A stretch of DNA of 64,000 nucleotides, from the NCBI GenBank assembly GCA_014338405.1, contig JTDE01000180.1, positions 62,001-126,000 of the forward strand, in the 5' to 3' direction. A model generated the notes under the pieces. The model did not search any database, was not told the origin of the DNA, and was given only the letters and a program-made list of their open reading frames with translations. Shown one piece after another: positions 12,501 through 24,621 of the stretch. A program made the position numbers and the translations under genes. Numbering within the stretch: position 1 is the stretch's first letter; each line of letters opens with the position of its first letter. Origin of the DNA: Paragonimus skrjabini miyazakii. Taxonomy: Eukaryota; Platyhelminthes; Trematoda; Plagiorchiida; Troglotrematidae.

Positions 12501-13865
12501 GCTGAACTTTGAAGCTAGCAGTTCTTGTCAGTGAATATCTGTATCAAAAGGAGGATTTCAGCAAGAATCTACTACTCCCTATTGCACGTATCGTCGGTTT
12601 GGGGAGTGTTCTGTTTATTCCTCATGCAATAAAACAATCTGGTTATCTTATCTCGCATGAACCGAGAAGCGTTTTGCATTTGCTTAGTGGGAGGAAATTG
12701 ATAAAGCTTCCGTCGACTAGCTCCCATTCATTTTGGCTAGGTCGCTAAAAAATCGGTCCATACCCCAATGAAAGACAATCGTACATTAACACACTTGCCT
12801 GGACTGATGTCAATTTTGGCGAAAACAATTAGCCTCAGGGTTCTCTGGAAATGTCCACCTAAAAATTCTCGCATTCCCAGAAGTGCATTGGTTTTTATAT
12901 TACTGTTGCAATCTTGTAACTCATGACGTAATCCATAATTCCTAAAGTAGGCATGATTGAAGAGAGTAGGAATTTGCACATTTTACTAATCTGTTGATGA
13001 ATGTCAAATTGTTGACTCTAAAAGCAAGATAAAGGTAGTAACAAACAAGAAATAAATTGACACATCTCATGTATAATTGGATTAGATATGTGGCCTTATG
13101 AATTATTGGATACTGGAAGACAGTATCAACTTCATCTGTGTGGTTGTAGTGTACTTTAAGTTTTGTAGATAAAAATTTGGATTATTTTCATTTAATGGTT
13201 CACTATCACAAACCAGAAATCGTTGAATGGCAAAACACATTCAGCTTGAATCTAGCAACGCCAGTAGTCCTCATCAACTATGTCCATATTATACTAATGA
13301 TTACATTCTTGATAAATTATGCCATTCACACAAGCTGTACAAAAACTACCTTATCAAAAGACGCACACCAAAATATCTGTTAGTAGCAAAATTTCAAATT
13401 TCAGGTCAACGTCTGCTCACATCGCCGTTTCAGTGAAGCAACAAGCATCGGAAACGCATAGCTGAATGCATGCAAGAAAAAGGATAACACAAACAATAAA
13501 AGAAAACATTAACAGTGAAAAGTCAGTAGGGGACCTAGCAATGTGATAATAAGGAAATCAATGAAAAACGCAGTTCATCAGTCAACAAGTATAATTCACG
13601 AAAAAAATATTATGTGACATTCGCAGGCACAAAACAGCGAAATATGGATATAAAAACATAAAAGCACGTGGAAAAACTAGACTAATGACCAAGCAACAGA
13701 AACAAAATTACAGATGATACAAAGTCCAGAGGAGCAATAATATCAAACAAAAAAGTACAAGAGCACAACTGTCATAAAAAAGAACTAAATAAAAGCAGGG
13801 GAAACCTCACATGAAAAAATAGTACACAAGAGAAACACGTGTGGTTTCAATCAGGTGTATACATA
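9537..13865. other. Gene-free AT-rich sequence
   Basis: Nothing supportable was found. The longest open frame (11513-11803 on +) has no motif and is not flanked by convincing splice sites in a way that sets it apart from chance. Confidence 0.5.
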
Positions 13866-14270
13866 TTCACGTTCCAACAATTCGAAATCACCTTAATTTC
13901 TCAATTGTGGAAAAAACACAACGTGATGTAGCCTATACCTAAAACGCTTGTTATTGAAGTCAACATCAAAAGAAAGCTGAGACATCCCACGCGTGAAATC
14001 TCACTCTCGGAGTTACAGAAACATTCCACTAAAAAAGCAAACATCACTAGCATAGTTTGTTACAAAAATAACAGACAAGCACAGACTGATCACAGCCGAG
14101 ATATTGGCTTAAAAACTGATCGATAACTGTCTGCTTAAAATAATCGAAAGTACAGTTTACGGGTGAAATTTACAGTGAGATGATGGCCTACCTCTTCAAC
14201 AAGAGAAAGCATCGGGTTCAAAGTTCGAATGTAATGAGGCCTCAGTATTAAGGCTTATTTCCGAAAATGC
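13866..14270 (+). repeat. Left arm of a 405-bp inverted repeat
   Basis: This arm is the reverse complement of 17840-18244. By eye the two agree at about 95%, with a block of more than 100 identical bases around 14055-14160, and both are 405 bp with no net indel. Differences concentrate in the outermost 60 bases and in the inner 110 bases. I see no convincing target-site duplication at either end. The inner part contains ATGATGGCCTACC and GGGTTCAAAG, loosely like Pol III A and B boxes, which would fit a SINE, but this is weak. Confidence 0.9.
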
Positions 14271-15039
14271 GAACCGTAAAAACCAGAGCTTATACAAGGA
14301 AGGAACGTCAAGGAACGTTCAAGGAACGTCATACTTGTGACGTACTCGTCTCAAAATGTGGTCTCCCTGTGTACTTATGGCGTGCCTGACATCACTCACA
14401 ATTGCTACTTGTTTTCGTTCGTTCCGCCCTGATAACTCTGTCTCATATAAATGTTATGTAATTAGCCTGATGATGGATAACCAAAAACGAGCGTGTTCGC
14501 TACGCCATTCTTTTGATAACTACCCTGGGCATTTTTAACCATTTAAAACTCCCATAATTTATGTACCGCCGCCCCGGACGTCAAACAAATTCTACGGGAC
14601 TGTTGAATCTGTAATAATAGATTCATGTTTACTATCAACGCTATCGCTGACTGCGAATCTAATAAAGTCATTCGAGACAGCTTAGTCCACTGAACGATCC
14701 TAAGGTTCCCAAAAACATCTAAAAGACGGTGGAAAACTCGGATATTCTAGAGCACTTGGAAATGTATACCAACAATAATCTTCGCTCACTAACAACGTGC
14801 ATCGACCGTGTGTCCAACGAAACCAGTGGGGCACGACCAAAATTGCAATGTTGTACAAAGTCCCCGTAAAAGATCGGGATTGTTCAAAGAATAACTTGTT
14901 GGAATGGCAGAATACGAAAATATATTTAGAAACATTCTTCGCCTCATCTCATCAGACGCATACTTCAGTCTGTGGGTTTATACAGCAAAGTGCAGTTGGC
15001 ATTGTGAAGCTAGACGTTTTATGCAACTAAACGTTCTAT
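14271..15039. other. Spacer inside the inverted repeat; no gene seen
   Basis: Contains a short local tandem of AAGGAACGT (three near copies around 14305-14332). Bases from about 14880 may belong to the upstream edge of the Penelope-like fragment that becomes recognisable near 15040, but decay is too strong to place the boundary. Confidence 0.35.
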
Positions 15040-15345
15040 GCCGCCTAACGGGTCATGCTGTTCACCACAACCCGAATCCCAACACCACCATTGAAAACAC
15101 CGCTACCGCTCAACGCCAAATCTCACATCATCTATGAATTCTCGTGCAAGTGTCAGGCGACATACATAAGCAGAACGGAGCGACAGATATGTAAGCGGGT
15201 CAATAGACACATACCAGTTCAGGTTCGGAAAACGGCCATGGATAACACAATCCCAAGCTCAAGTCAGAATGTGACAAGTCACAAGGAACCAGCTTTATCG
15301 ATCGCCCGGCACCTGTCGACTTGCCGACCCTAATTTGATCGCACT
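15040..15345 (+). mobile_element. Penelope-like element fragment: GIY-YIG endonuclease end
   Basis: The frame from 15055 to 15333 carries TRIPTPPLKTPLPLN, then SHIIYEFSCKCQATYI, RTERQICKRVNRHIP and LSIARHLST. These are, in order, the linker, the GIY-YIG core with its cysteine pair, and the C-terminal ARHL block of Penelope-like element (PLE) proteins. The usual YIGRTERQ reads YISRTERQ. Upstream, TFYAA and RVMLF match the region before the linker but contain stops. No reverse transcriptase was found nearby, so only the 3' end of the ORF survives. It lies between the arms of the 405-bp inverted repeat; whether the two are related is unclear. Confidence 0.85.
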
Positions 15346-17839
15346 TCCCTTGAATGGGGTGATAGTTGAAGGTTATCCTGGTTGCACATGATTTCAAACA
15401 AGTGAATAGCGTAGTCACTAGTGCACGTCAATGTGTGACGGATCCATACGGTCTTTTAAGTACCCACTCACCTTGACTTAAATGAATAGCTTATGAGAAA
15501 CCGCGTTTGTCTTCCTAAAACGGTTGTTTTGTGTCCTGTAAGAAACGATTCTGTTGTAAGAACCGCTCAGAACTGCGCTTCTCAATTTCTATGTTTGTGA
15601 ACTGACTGTATTTTGTTACGATGGACCATTCTGGTTGTTTAACGAGGAGTTTTGGGGAGGCTGCTAATATAATCACCTCTAGTTTACTTCAGGAATGATA
15701 TTGCTGGTTATACACCATACACCTGGTTTTGTTCCATGGAAAAAGTATAAAGAGGGAGTAAATCAGGTAGCTTTCGAGGCCCTTCGACAAGTGCGTCTCT
15801 AATCAATGCACCTATAAGAAAGTGCTTGATGTAATCGCCAACGAATGCATTACATATGATGAACTGAACCACCTTCCTGTTGTTAGGAAACCCGGCTTTG
15901 TTGTTCCGTCCCTAGCAAATTTAACTGCTACCTACCGATCAAAGAACCGAAACCACAGTACTGTGCAATGTCCTCTTGAGAAGGCTGAAAGCGTTCAAAG
16001 AATAATTCAGTGGATTGAAAAAGGTTCAACGAATGCGTGAATGTACCCATGGAACAAAATTAAGTTCAAAGGACCAAGTCAATTTAATTACCATATATAG
16101 TGGACACCTACGACATGCTATGGATTGTCATATCAAGTTGATGTATGGTTCAGTTAACAAACTGCATCGTCCTTTTACCACAGGATTGTGCTTGCCTCAT
16201 TGTTAAGTTTATATAGCGAAGAGGACGTTAGTATAAGTGGATCACCAAGATACCAGGAAGCAGGATGTCGATTTTCCAGAGGTAAGAAAATTAAGTTGCA
16301 TTCTCATCAGTATCTGCGTTGAGAATATGCTATACCAACAAAACTGCGCTCTCGAAAATCAAGGACTACTTCACAACCGACGTATACACACAGTATTCTA
16401 CTGATGTACAAACCTAGGACAACCAACCAGTTACTTACTGCATCCGTCATGTTAGTGTGCCGCAACTGCGGACGAGTCAAACAGTCGCCGTCTCTATCAT
16501 TTTACTGTTGTGTACATCGACTATGCTATCTAGTAAGCCATTCAGTAGTATGCAGTCCTCTCAGTCAAACCTCGCGTTAAAGTTCAAACTGACATCGAGG
16601 CATGCGAAATCCATATCGGAACACGCACGAATTACAGCTGGTCACTCTACCATAAAGAAGATTTTGTTCATCTTTGTTTTCTCAGCATAATCCTGACGAC
16701 TCGGTTCCATTGTTGACCGCACTCTTGTAAACGGATCGTTACTGCATTACCGCAGCGAGATGGCGACCTACCGCAACCTACTTTTGTGACGTCAGCTTTA
16801 TCCAATTGAGTAGCAATGCTCACAAATCTGTGCATGCATCGGTGTGGTACTGCGCTGAACTCATCGTCAGTGGTGTCCCGATTGAGTGTTCCTTCATTCG
16901 CCTCGACTGGATGGTGTGCTAGTTTTGGCCCAGAAACATCCTCAGTGGGTCGTCGTAATTTTCTAGTGTTTAACATCGCCGCACTTCCACACTGAAATCA
17001 GTCGTTCCCGATTGAAGCGCACTAACTATGGTTGTGTAGATTGCCATCATTATCTGATGAGGGATGTGTGTGTCCTCGGTTTGTACTGTGAATAATTCAG
17101 TTTCGAGTCTGTTGGTTGTTGCTACCTGAATCACTCGGATGGGATTTATTGATGTGCTGTCGTTACCAATTAGTATAGGCACACCAAAGTTTTCATGAAG
17201 ACGGCCTCACTGATGTGTGAAATTAAGTCGTAATTACATTGCCCACAACGTATCTTGCAGGTTTTCAAGCATCTGCATGAGTTTTGGGCCACAGCGCGAT
17301 GGGTTACATACAATATGACAGTTCCCAAATGAGAGTGTAAAATCAACCAGTCTCAAGGACACTGCACATCCGTCCGCACGCACCATTTTTGGACACTTGT
17401 TCAGAGTAACGTATTTATGATTTACGTCCACTAGATTTAGTCGTGTTGGAATGGTTTTCGTTCTAAATGGGTTTTGAGCCGACGCTCATTACTTGGAATA
17501 TTCTCTTTGTACGCATAGCTAGGATTCTTTCAAAGGTGTTCTCCGTTACTGTCTGAAACAGTGTCGTCTGATTATCGCTTATGTTGAAATCGATGCTCTC
17601 ATGCCACTGAATTTTACTTCTCTTGAATACATTGTGTTTACGCAGTCCGTTTTGATGGATTCAAACAATAAATGACAATTGTTTTTGTCAATATAAGTCG
17701 CTGAGTTATTTTACCTCGCAATGTGGTTGAGCGTATCCTTGGTTATTTCCTAATTGTTTTCTACGTTCATGTTTCGTGCACGTATCTCACTTTCGTCTGC
17801 AACGTGCTGTGAATGCATGTGCTATAGTGATATCTGTTA
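15346..17839. other. Unassigned sequence between PLE fragment and right repeat arm
   Basis: Two areas look somewhat coding-like but match nothing I know. On +, 15822-16040 and 16015-16206 are overlapping open frames. On -, 17234-17431, 16970-17182 and 16668-16976 form a nearly contiguous series of frames with higher GC than the flanks. The minus-strand series could be a decayed ORF of the element bounded by the inverted repeat, or an unrelated repeat. Confidence 0.3.
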
Positions 17840-18244
17840 GCATTTTCGGGAATAAGCCTTAATACTGAGACCTCATTACATTTGAACTTTGAACCCGATG
17901 ATTTCTCCTGTTGGAGATGTAGGCCATCATCTCACTGTAAATTTCACCCGTAAACTGTACTTTCGATTATTTTAAGCAGACAGTTATCGATCAGTTTTTA
18001 AGCCAATATCTCGGCTGTGATCAGTCTGTGCTTGTCTGTTATTTTTGTAACAAACTATGCCAGTGATGTTTGCTTTTTTAATGGAATGTTTCTGTAACTC
18101 CGAGAGTGAGATTTCACGCGTGGGATGTCTTAGCTTTCTTTTGATGTTGACTTCAATAACAAGCGTTTTAGGTATAGGCTACATCACGTTGTGTTTTTTA
18201 ACAGTTGGTAAATGAACGTGATTTCAAATTGTTGGGACGTGAAT
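17840..18244 (-). repeat. Right arm of the 405-bp inverted repeat
   Basis: Reverse complement of 13866-14270, about 95% identical by eye. The inner edge is at CATTTTCGGG (17841) and the outer edge at the CGTGAAT near 18240. Together the arms enclose 3.57 kb. Either these are terminal inverted repeats of one 4.4-kb element, or two full-length copies of a 405-bp repeat inserted in opposite directions. Confidence 0.9.
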
Positions 18245-21200
18245 TTTTCTAGTTCGAACGCGTTCACTGAATCCAACATTACAAACCTTTCACTGATCCT
18301 CCACTTCCGAATGAGCTTGACCACATTATTATACCAGTGTTTTTATTATAAACTTATTTATTTCCAATATTGCTGCAACTTTGCACAACCGTTAGTATGG
18401 TATAGTCAAACTTAAATACTCCTTATCATTGTTGTATCGATGTAGTGGATTCAATCTTGATTGTAGCCATCTTTCGACGAAATGTTTCCTCATGTAGTTC
18501 AAAATAAGATTACGGATGTTGCCACCTGTTGCTTGCCACCTATAGTTCTGTGATTGCATGGGTGCAGTTCGCCTATTCTGAGGTAACTCTTGGTATATCA
18601 CTTGGCCTTTTTCATACTGTCTGAACTGGTAATAACTGTCTTCAGTTTTGCTTATTCTCCAAACATTTCAAAAAGTCAGAATACTCATACATACGAACAA
18701 ATGTAAATTTTGATCACAAAATAAAATGACATGTACTTAGTTTCTTCACAACATTAACTGAAATAACACAATACAGTTGAAACTTGTATTAGATAGATAA
18801 CATTGTTTCTTTCTGTTATTTGTTGTATCTTAATCATCTGCATTAAAGCTAGTTGAGTCAGAAACTTCAACGTAATTCGTGTGGCAAACCTTCAAACAAA
18901 AAATGTCGAACTCATTATGTGATTTATTACATCCTTTTGAACGACACTCCATTTTTCTGATGGTTAAGATTAGGATTACTGCTTTTAGGCCTAACAATTC
19001 GTTGCGGATTCCTAGTTGCTAAGCGTCACACCAAGTGTTTGAAACGCGGTATGTGTTTCAAGTTTAACATCTTCTTTTAGCTTGATTTACCCTCGTTTTT
19101 TCTCACATGAAGCAAAGTGTCGGAGCCTGTTTACACTTGTTGCAGCTTTTTGAAATGTCTTGATTATTTTTGCTTCACTTAGTTACCCTAAGCGAAATAT
19201 AGCTTAGTATTTGTTATCGCCAACTAGATTCAACGGAACGTGTGGTTAGTTTGCTGCAAATGAATAGAATGATACGGAAGCCAGATGCACACTTCATGGG
19301 GTCGAACACGCGAAGCACTGTCCCCGGCTCTGTGACGCTATCGGTCGCGGCGACAAGCCACAGCCTAGGGCTCACATAACGACGAGTTCAGCTGTCCACT
19401 ATCTATATCTCACTGAACGAAATAATGCACTCAAAGTCCTCATGGATTAATTATATTGTATAAAAGCCAAACACTTCGCAAATGGGTTAGAAGAAGCGCA
19501 TTTGGAATTGGCATTGTAATATTTCTCTTAAATGTCCGTGCGGTCATGCTGTTAATTATCCTTTGTTAGCCCTCAATATTTTGTACGCGGACTGAATTCA
19601 GTTGTCTAGTCTGACCTTAGCGATTCCTAGGTAGTCCATCTTGTTCTGTAGTAATTAAAGAGTTTGAAGCCACGTTAACTGATTACGTTTAGCCATGCAT
19701 ATGTGCATTTTAGCTGTATACATTGTCCGCGTTTGATGAGTTAAAAAAATCATTTTCTCTCAGCGTGCAAGTTCCATTACAGTTCCATCACTGTTGTAAG
19801 AAAAAATTGCAAAACTAGAAGCTTATGAGAAATGCAGCAAATTTCATAAATCACATGAAACCTCACAGTGAAAAATATGGGCTTAGCATGTAATCAAACC
19901 AGCGGCAGAACCAGCATCCTTAAAGGTGACAGGAGCTTTACCATCGGGGTTAGGAAGTCACTCGGAAGCTCAAAGTTTAACATTTAAACTCTAATTTATA
20001 AAATAACAGGTAGCGCATTTTCAACCTCCAAAAGTGGCGTTAAAGAATTCCAGCGTGAAATATCCGACAACTTTTGCTGGGATAATAAATGCGCTGCATC
20101 GTTCGGTGCACTTATTATAACACGGTAGAAGTGCGAAATTTCTGAGTTCGTAGTGCGCCTCTGTAAATTAGCTGGTAGAGCGATCACAAAAATCGGGCGT
20201 ACTGTTTCTTTTGCTGATATGAATCCAGCCAAAGCCCATATTCTTCACAATCAGACCCGATCTAAACAGCTAAACGTACCACAAAACCCTTAACTACCCT
20301 TCACGAATCAGACGTATGTATACTAAAAGCAATTGAAAAAATCCCCCATCTTTATTTAAATGCAAACAATTCAGTTTCCTCAAGCAATGGTTGTCAAACT
20401 GGTTGTCTTCAAATTATATTCTGGTTTCCTTACAACATGTCTGAGCTCATACAGGGAAGTCGAATGGCTTTAAGTTAGACGCTGATACACAGTGTATCAT
20501 AAGAACGCTGCCAACGAACAACTTAGACACAGCAGCGATACTTTTGTCGCTGTCGCATAGATTGAAAAATTCTTTTATGTGAACGGGGATAACTGTCGGT
20601 ACACAGCATGTACATCACACTTCTTCTGTTTACAAACCACGTAAAAAAGTTTCGCCGATATCTTTTTATTACTAACAAATAGAGATGGATAGCGAAAGTC
20701 TACTCCAGTCCCTTTATTATGTCTCAACGATTCAAGCTCTAGGTCATTCTAGTTTCGGACGACTGAAGTGACAGTTCCAGTCCCGTCGTCTGTACGATCC
20801 GGTTGAGATTAGCTGAACAGTTACTGAACGTTCTGAATCTACCCACCATATGGTTCGTTCATGTGAAGAAAAGACATATCTCCTCAAGTGCACAAATCAT
20901 TTGGAGAATCGATGTTCACAACAAGCTTTGATTACTTCTGTTATATGTCCGCACTGTTCATTGGATCATCTCACCTGTCTCGAACTGAATAAATCGTTTC
21001 ACAACACACTCTGAGGTGCTTCTTTTAGGACTTGTTCGCTCAAATATCAGTATTTTGTACTTACGGGGAAATAGCTTGTGGGTAAATGATAGAACAAAAC
21101 AGGCAATTGCATCAGTGTGATCTCGGTACAGGTGGTCGCTCGAAAACGCATGATATTCTTTATCACCTTATTGTCACCTGCAAATTATTCACTTATGATC

Positions 21201-22505
21201 CATTTGTCAATGGCTTATGTGCACAGGATGGTTTGCATAATTCACAGTGCACCTTTCATAAGTTGAACAGCGTTTGTAAGCAATCATAAGTGTCAACTTT
21301 TCATGGACTTGAAGAAGGATCATACTCCAGGTTCGCTGTCGTTAGGGCTCGGCAGTAGAAATTATCCTTGCCCCCATCTGGACTAGATCACCCGCCACGA
21401 TCTTGTGCGTCTACCGTATTAATCACTGCATTGTTGGCCTAACATTAGGTTCAACCGTATCGTCATAGGTAAACGCCGATCCACATTTGCTTGTGTTCAT
21501 TTTACCCGTACGCCTCGAAAGAGACAGTAGCTATCCTGTGGACCAAACTGATTCCTTCGTGAATAGGGCTTCCAACCTAACTGAAATTACGGACACCCTT
21601 ACGTTTGTTGAGCATTGTTTTAAATACTGGTATGCAATAGGGGATTTGGTTGAGTTTAACTTACATCAACGAAATCAACTACTATTTAACAGTAATGTCA
21701 CTTTTCTGGAAATACGATGCCCGAAATCTAGAAACCATGAGCTTGATGAGGTCTTTCATTGTTGACTGTGCGTTTTGCCCCAAACTCAGGTAAAAAGTTA
21801 TTTTCCGGTGTCTCAGTAAATGGCTTAAAATATGCATACTATCCACGGGGGTTACCAATTAAATCGAAAAGTTAAGAAACCGTAGTTGGTTGAGCAGTCT
21901 TTCGTCAACAATGGATCCAAAAACGTGGCTCACGTTTTATACATTTTTAGTCATTCACCTCCATTCAATTTTCCTTGAAGTTCGAAACTCACCGACACGA
22001 GTTACACCTCAATAAGAGAACACATAAAACAGATAGACTTTGCACATCCATTTGCTGTGTATATGAGCTGCTGTTCTACGTGACAACATCTGTACGGAGT
22101 GCTAGGTGTTTGGACCTATGGAGATAGTTGGCAGATCAATTTTATTCATACAAAGTATTACCAACTTAATGTCAACGGCATGCAGCGGTTAGATTGCTGT
22201 AACCAAGTAGGCAAGTGCAACTACGAACAGATACATTTATTCATGGCTATACTCAAGTTAGGCTAACCAATATACTTTTAGGTTCAATCAGTATTAACGT
22301 TCAACCAGATACCAGTTCGCCATAAGTGTTACTGTGCTCACGTAAGATCGAATATCAGTGTGTTCAATTGTATTCACTATAGTTCGTTGCAATGTAAAAT
22401 GTTTTACTTGATTGATGATAAATTTAAACTTAAAGCAAAATCTTTCACTAACCACTTACCATGATGCATGTAAACATTAACCCATTAAAACCGCTGTGTT
22501 TAAGA
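18245..22505. other. Gene-free AT-rich sequence
   Basis: No gene, RNA or repeat I can support. Open frames at 19996-20232 (-), 21086-21289 (+) and 21487-21765 (+) have no motifs and no consistent splice context. Confidence 0.5.
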
Positions 22506-22588
22506 GAAGCACTGGGATTTGAACCATTTTAAAGTGAGCACCAGCCACGGTTGATCGTAGCCAGAGAAGCATTTCGGCCACCCACTTC
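22506..22588 (-). repeat. tRNA-like sequence, probable tRNA-derived SINE head
   Basis: On the minus strand an 83-nt block begins GAAGTG and ends TGCTTC, which can pair as an acceptor stem with two G-U pairs. TGGCCGAAATGC resembles the A box of Leu/Ser-type tRNAs and GGTTCAAATCCC is a good B box. The length fits a tRNA with a long variable arm. The T stem is imperfect (AATGG against CCCAG) and I see no clear anticodon arm, so it is unlikely to be a working tRNA. A SINE promoter or tRNA pseudogene is the best reading. Confidence 0.4.
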
Positions 22589-24566
22589 AAAAATGGGTCA
22601 ACCGGAAGGCTTATCAGAATGAGGAAGCTACAACCAAATGTAGGTAGTCTTCAGTTTGAAGTAAAAACGTTCATCATGCAGCCTATCGTAACTTCAGGTG
22701 CACCTGACTGAACCTTGGGTGCCAGAGGTTTTAAGTAATTGAGAATTATCCTACTATCTGACAATTTGCGGTTAGGAACATAAAGTTGTGAGTGACCCGT
22801 GTACAAAGAATATGGAAAAATACACAGCGTTGTTATCGCTAAGATTGTCAGTGACGAATTTGGCATATTACATATGCCCTGTTCTAGTGAAGGGTCGTTA
22901 TTATTATGAGGTTCCAAAATTACGGTCAATCTTAGATATCATCTCAAAAATGTAACTAACACGCATACGCTGCCTACGGGCATAGTTAACAAAAGCAGAA
23001 AGAAGCTGAGAGAAATTAAACTTCTCGCGATTGTACATACTTTCGAATTTGTACAGTTCCCGTCTGCGCTGCCACCTTTGTTTTTCGCAGTGGCAGAGCA
23101 TTTCAAGCGAAAATGATTTGGAATCAAATAAACAGTAGGAACGTTTGTCAAACAAAAGATATGTTTCCAAGTAGAAAATCATCAGATGCTTGTGAAAATG
23201 CTGTCGGTCGTGGATTCAGGAATACGAAAGTGGAGAAGAAGGCATAAGACTATGACTGTCAAAATAATCTTGGCGTTTCTAAGGATTTGGCTTTTCCGAA
23301 ATGTCTTTGCAACTGCTAACATCGACAGCTGTGTTCGATCATTTTGATCAGGTAACACGGCATACAATAATTAAAATAGGCTATAGTACAACGAATATTG
23401 CACATATAAGTAAACAATACATTGTGTGCTATATCATAGCAACTGTTATATAAATAAACAATCTCTGTTTAATTTACGATTCTTCAAGCGGGTCGATGTT
23501 ATTGCTAGTTGAGACTGCAAAGCGAAACGATACCATCGGACAACGCATCAGTGTCTGTAAAGTCAATAACGCAAACACAACCTTTCAAAGCGAACAGTAA
23601 TTCCAAATTCGCAACATACATACACCAGATGGATTAATTATACAGCCACGCCTCCTTGAGTTATCGCAACAGTAAAGTCAAGTCGTAAAGCATTGCAAAT
23701 CACGAAGTGACAATACGCCTTAGCATACGTCATCGATTCTCACAAAAGGTCAAATGTTTATGATGGTGCAGGCTAACATTCCCATAATGACGGAGTAGAC
23801 ACTTTCAGACAAAGAGTGCCGATGAGGAAAAGGTCAGTGTCAATGATGAACACAGGATTTGTCGATGTTCTCAAGCTGGCGACGATCGTAGTTTGGAAAC
23901 GTAGACTGATGATTTACAATGAGGGTAGGCTTATCAGATTGATACAAAAAGTTCGTTTAATGGTGTGTTTTGTTCGCTTGTAGTTGGTCCTTTGAGCAAA
24001 ATATGATCGCATAAATCGTATACTGACTGTCGTGACCGATGATCACTGGTTATTGCTAACCAGATAGGAGAGACGCTTGCTTGTGCATGGCGAATTTTAA
24101 AGTTGTATTTTCTTCCAAATCTGGGTTAACTTGCACCATTTTTGGCAAACACATCCCTTGGTAAAATTGCAGAACAAAACAAAATCAATTACTTTCATAG
24201 TAAAAATAGCATTCAACTAATATTCATCCTTGTTATCGTCAGTGGTACCACCTTCTGTTCATGAGCGATATTTATAATGATCTCCGAGAGCTACCTCTAA
24301 CAGCTTTCAAATAGAATTAACACGGTGTTCGAAACTGACGAGCAAACAGTATAGCCAATCATTATGCAGCAGAACAGAGTCTGGGATGCAACTTACTCCA
24401 TTAACCACTGATTGGCCCGTTGACTTGTAACCAACCATTTATGAACTCAGTTCCGTTACAGTTCATACACTGCCTAAGCAATCCATCCCCTCGTCACTAT
24501 AGGCATTTATCGTTCCCCTCATCCACGTGAATACTGCGTCAACAACGGTGAAGAAGATTGAGCCAA
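22589..24566. other. Upstream region of complexin; no gene seen
   Basis: Open frames on the minus strand (22651-23367) have no recognisable content. The last few hundred bases should include the complexin promoter and 5' untranslated region, but I cannot point to a TATA box or a defined start. If the species uses spliced-leader trans-splicing, the acceptor would lie just upstream of 24567. Confidence 0.35.
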
Positions 24567-24621
24567 ATGGCCAATTATATTGCCAAGACTCTTGTCAGCA
24601 AACCACTTGACGCTGTTAAAA
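24567..24621 (+). CDS. Complexin, exon 1 (N-terminal domain)
   Basis: Encodes residues 1-18 (MANYIAKTLVSKPLDAVK) plus one base of codon 19. Fly complexin starts MAAFIAKQMVG...AVK, so the FIAK-like N-terminal helix that modulates fusion is conserved. The ATG at 24567 lies in a good context (CCAAATGG). The exon ends at a strong donor, A|GTAAGT, in phase 1, which fits exon 2 exactly and creates Asn19. It is separated from exon 2 by about 22.9 kb. Identification from this exon alone would be weak; it rests on sequence similarity plus phase, strand and order with exons 2 and 3. Confidence 0.85.

Noticed and set aside
14200..14235. Pol III-like boxes inside the inverted repeat arm
   Set aside because: The B box match (GGGTTCAAAG) is partial and no tRNA-like fold forms, so not annotated as a SINE promoter.
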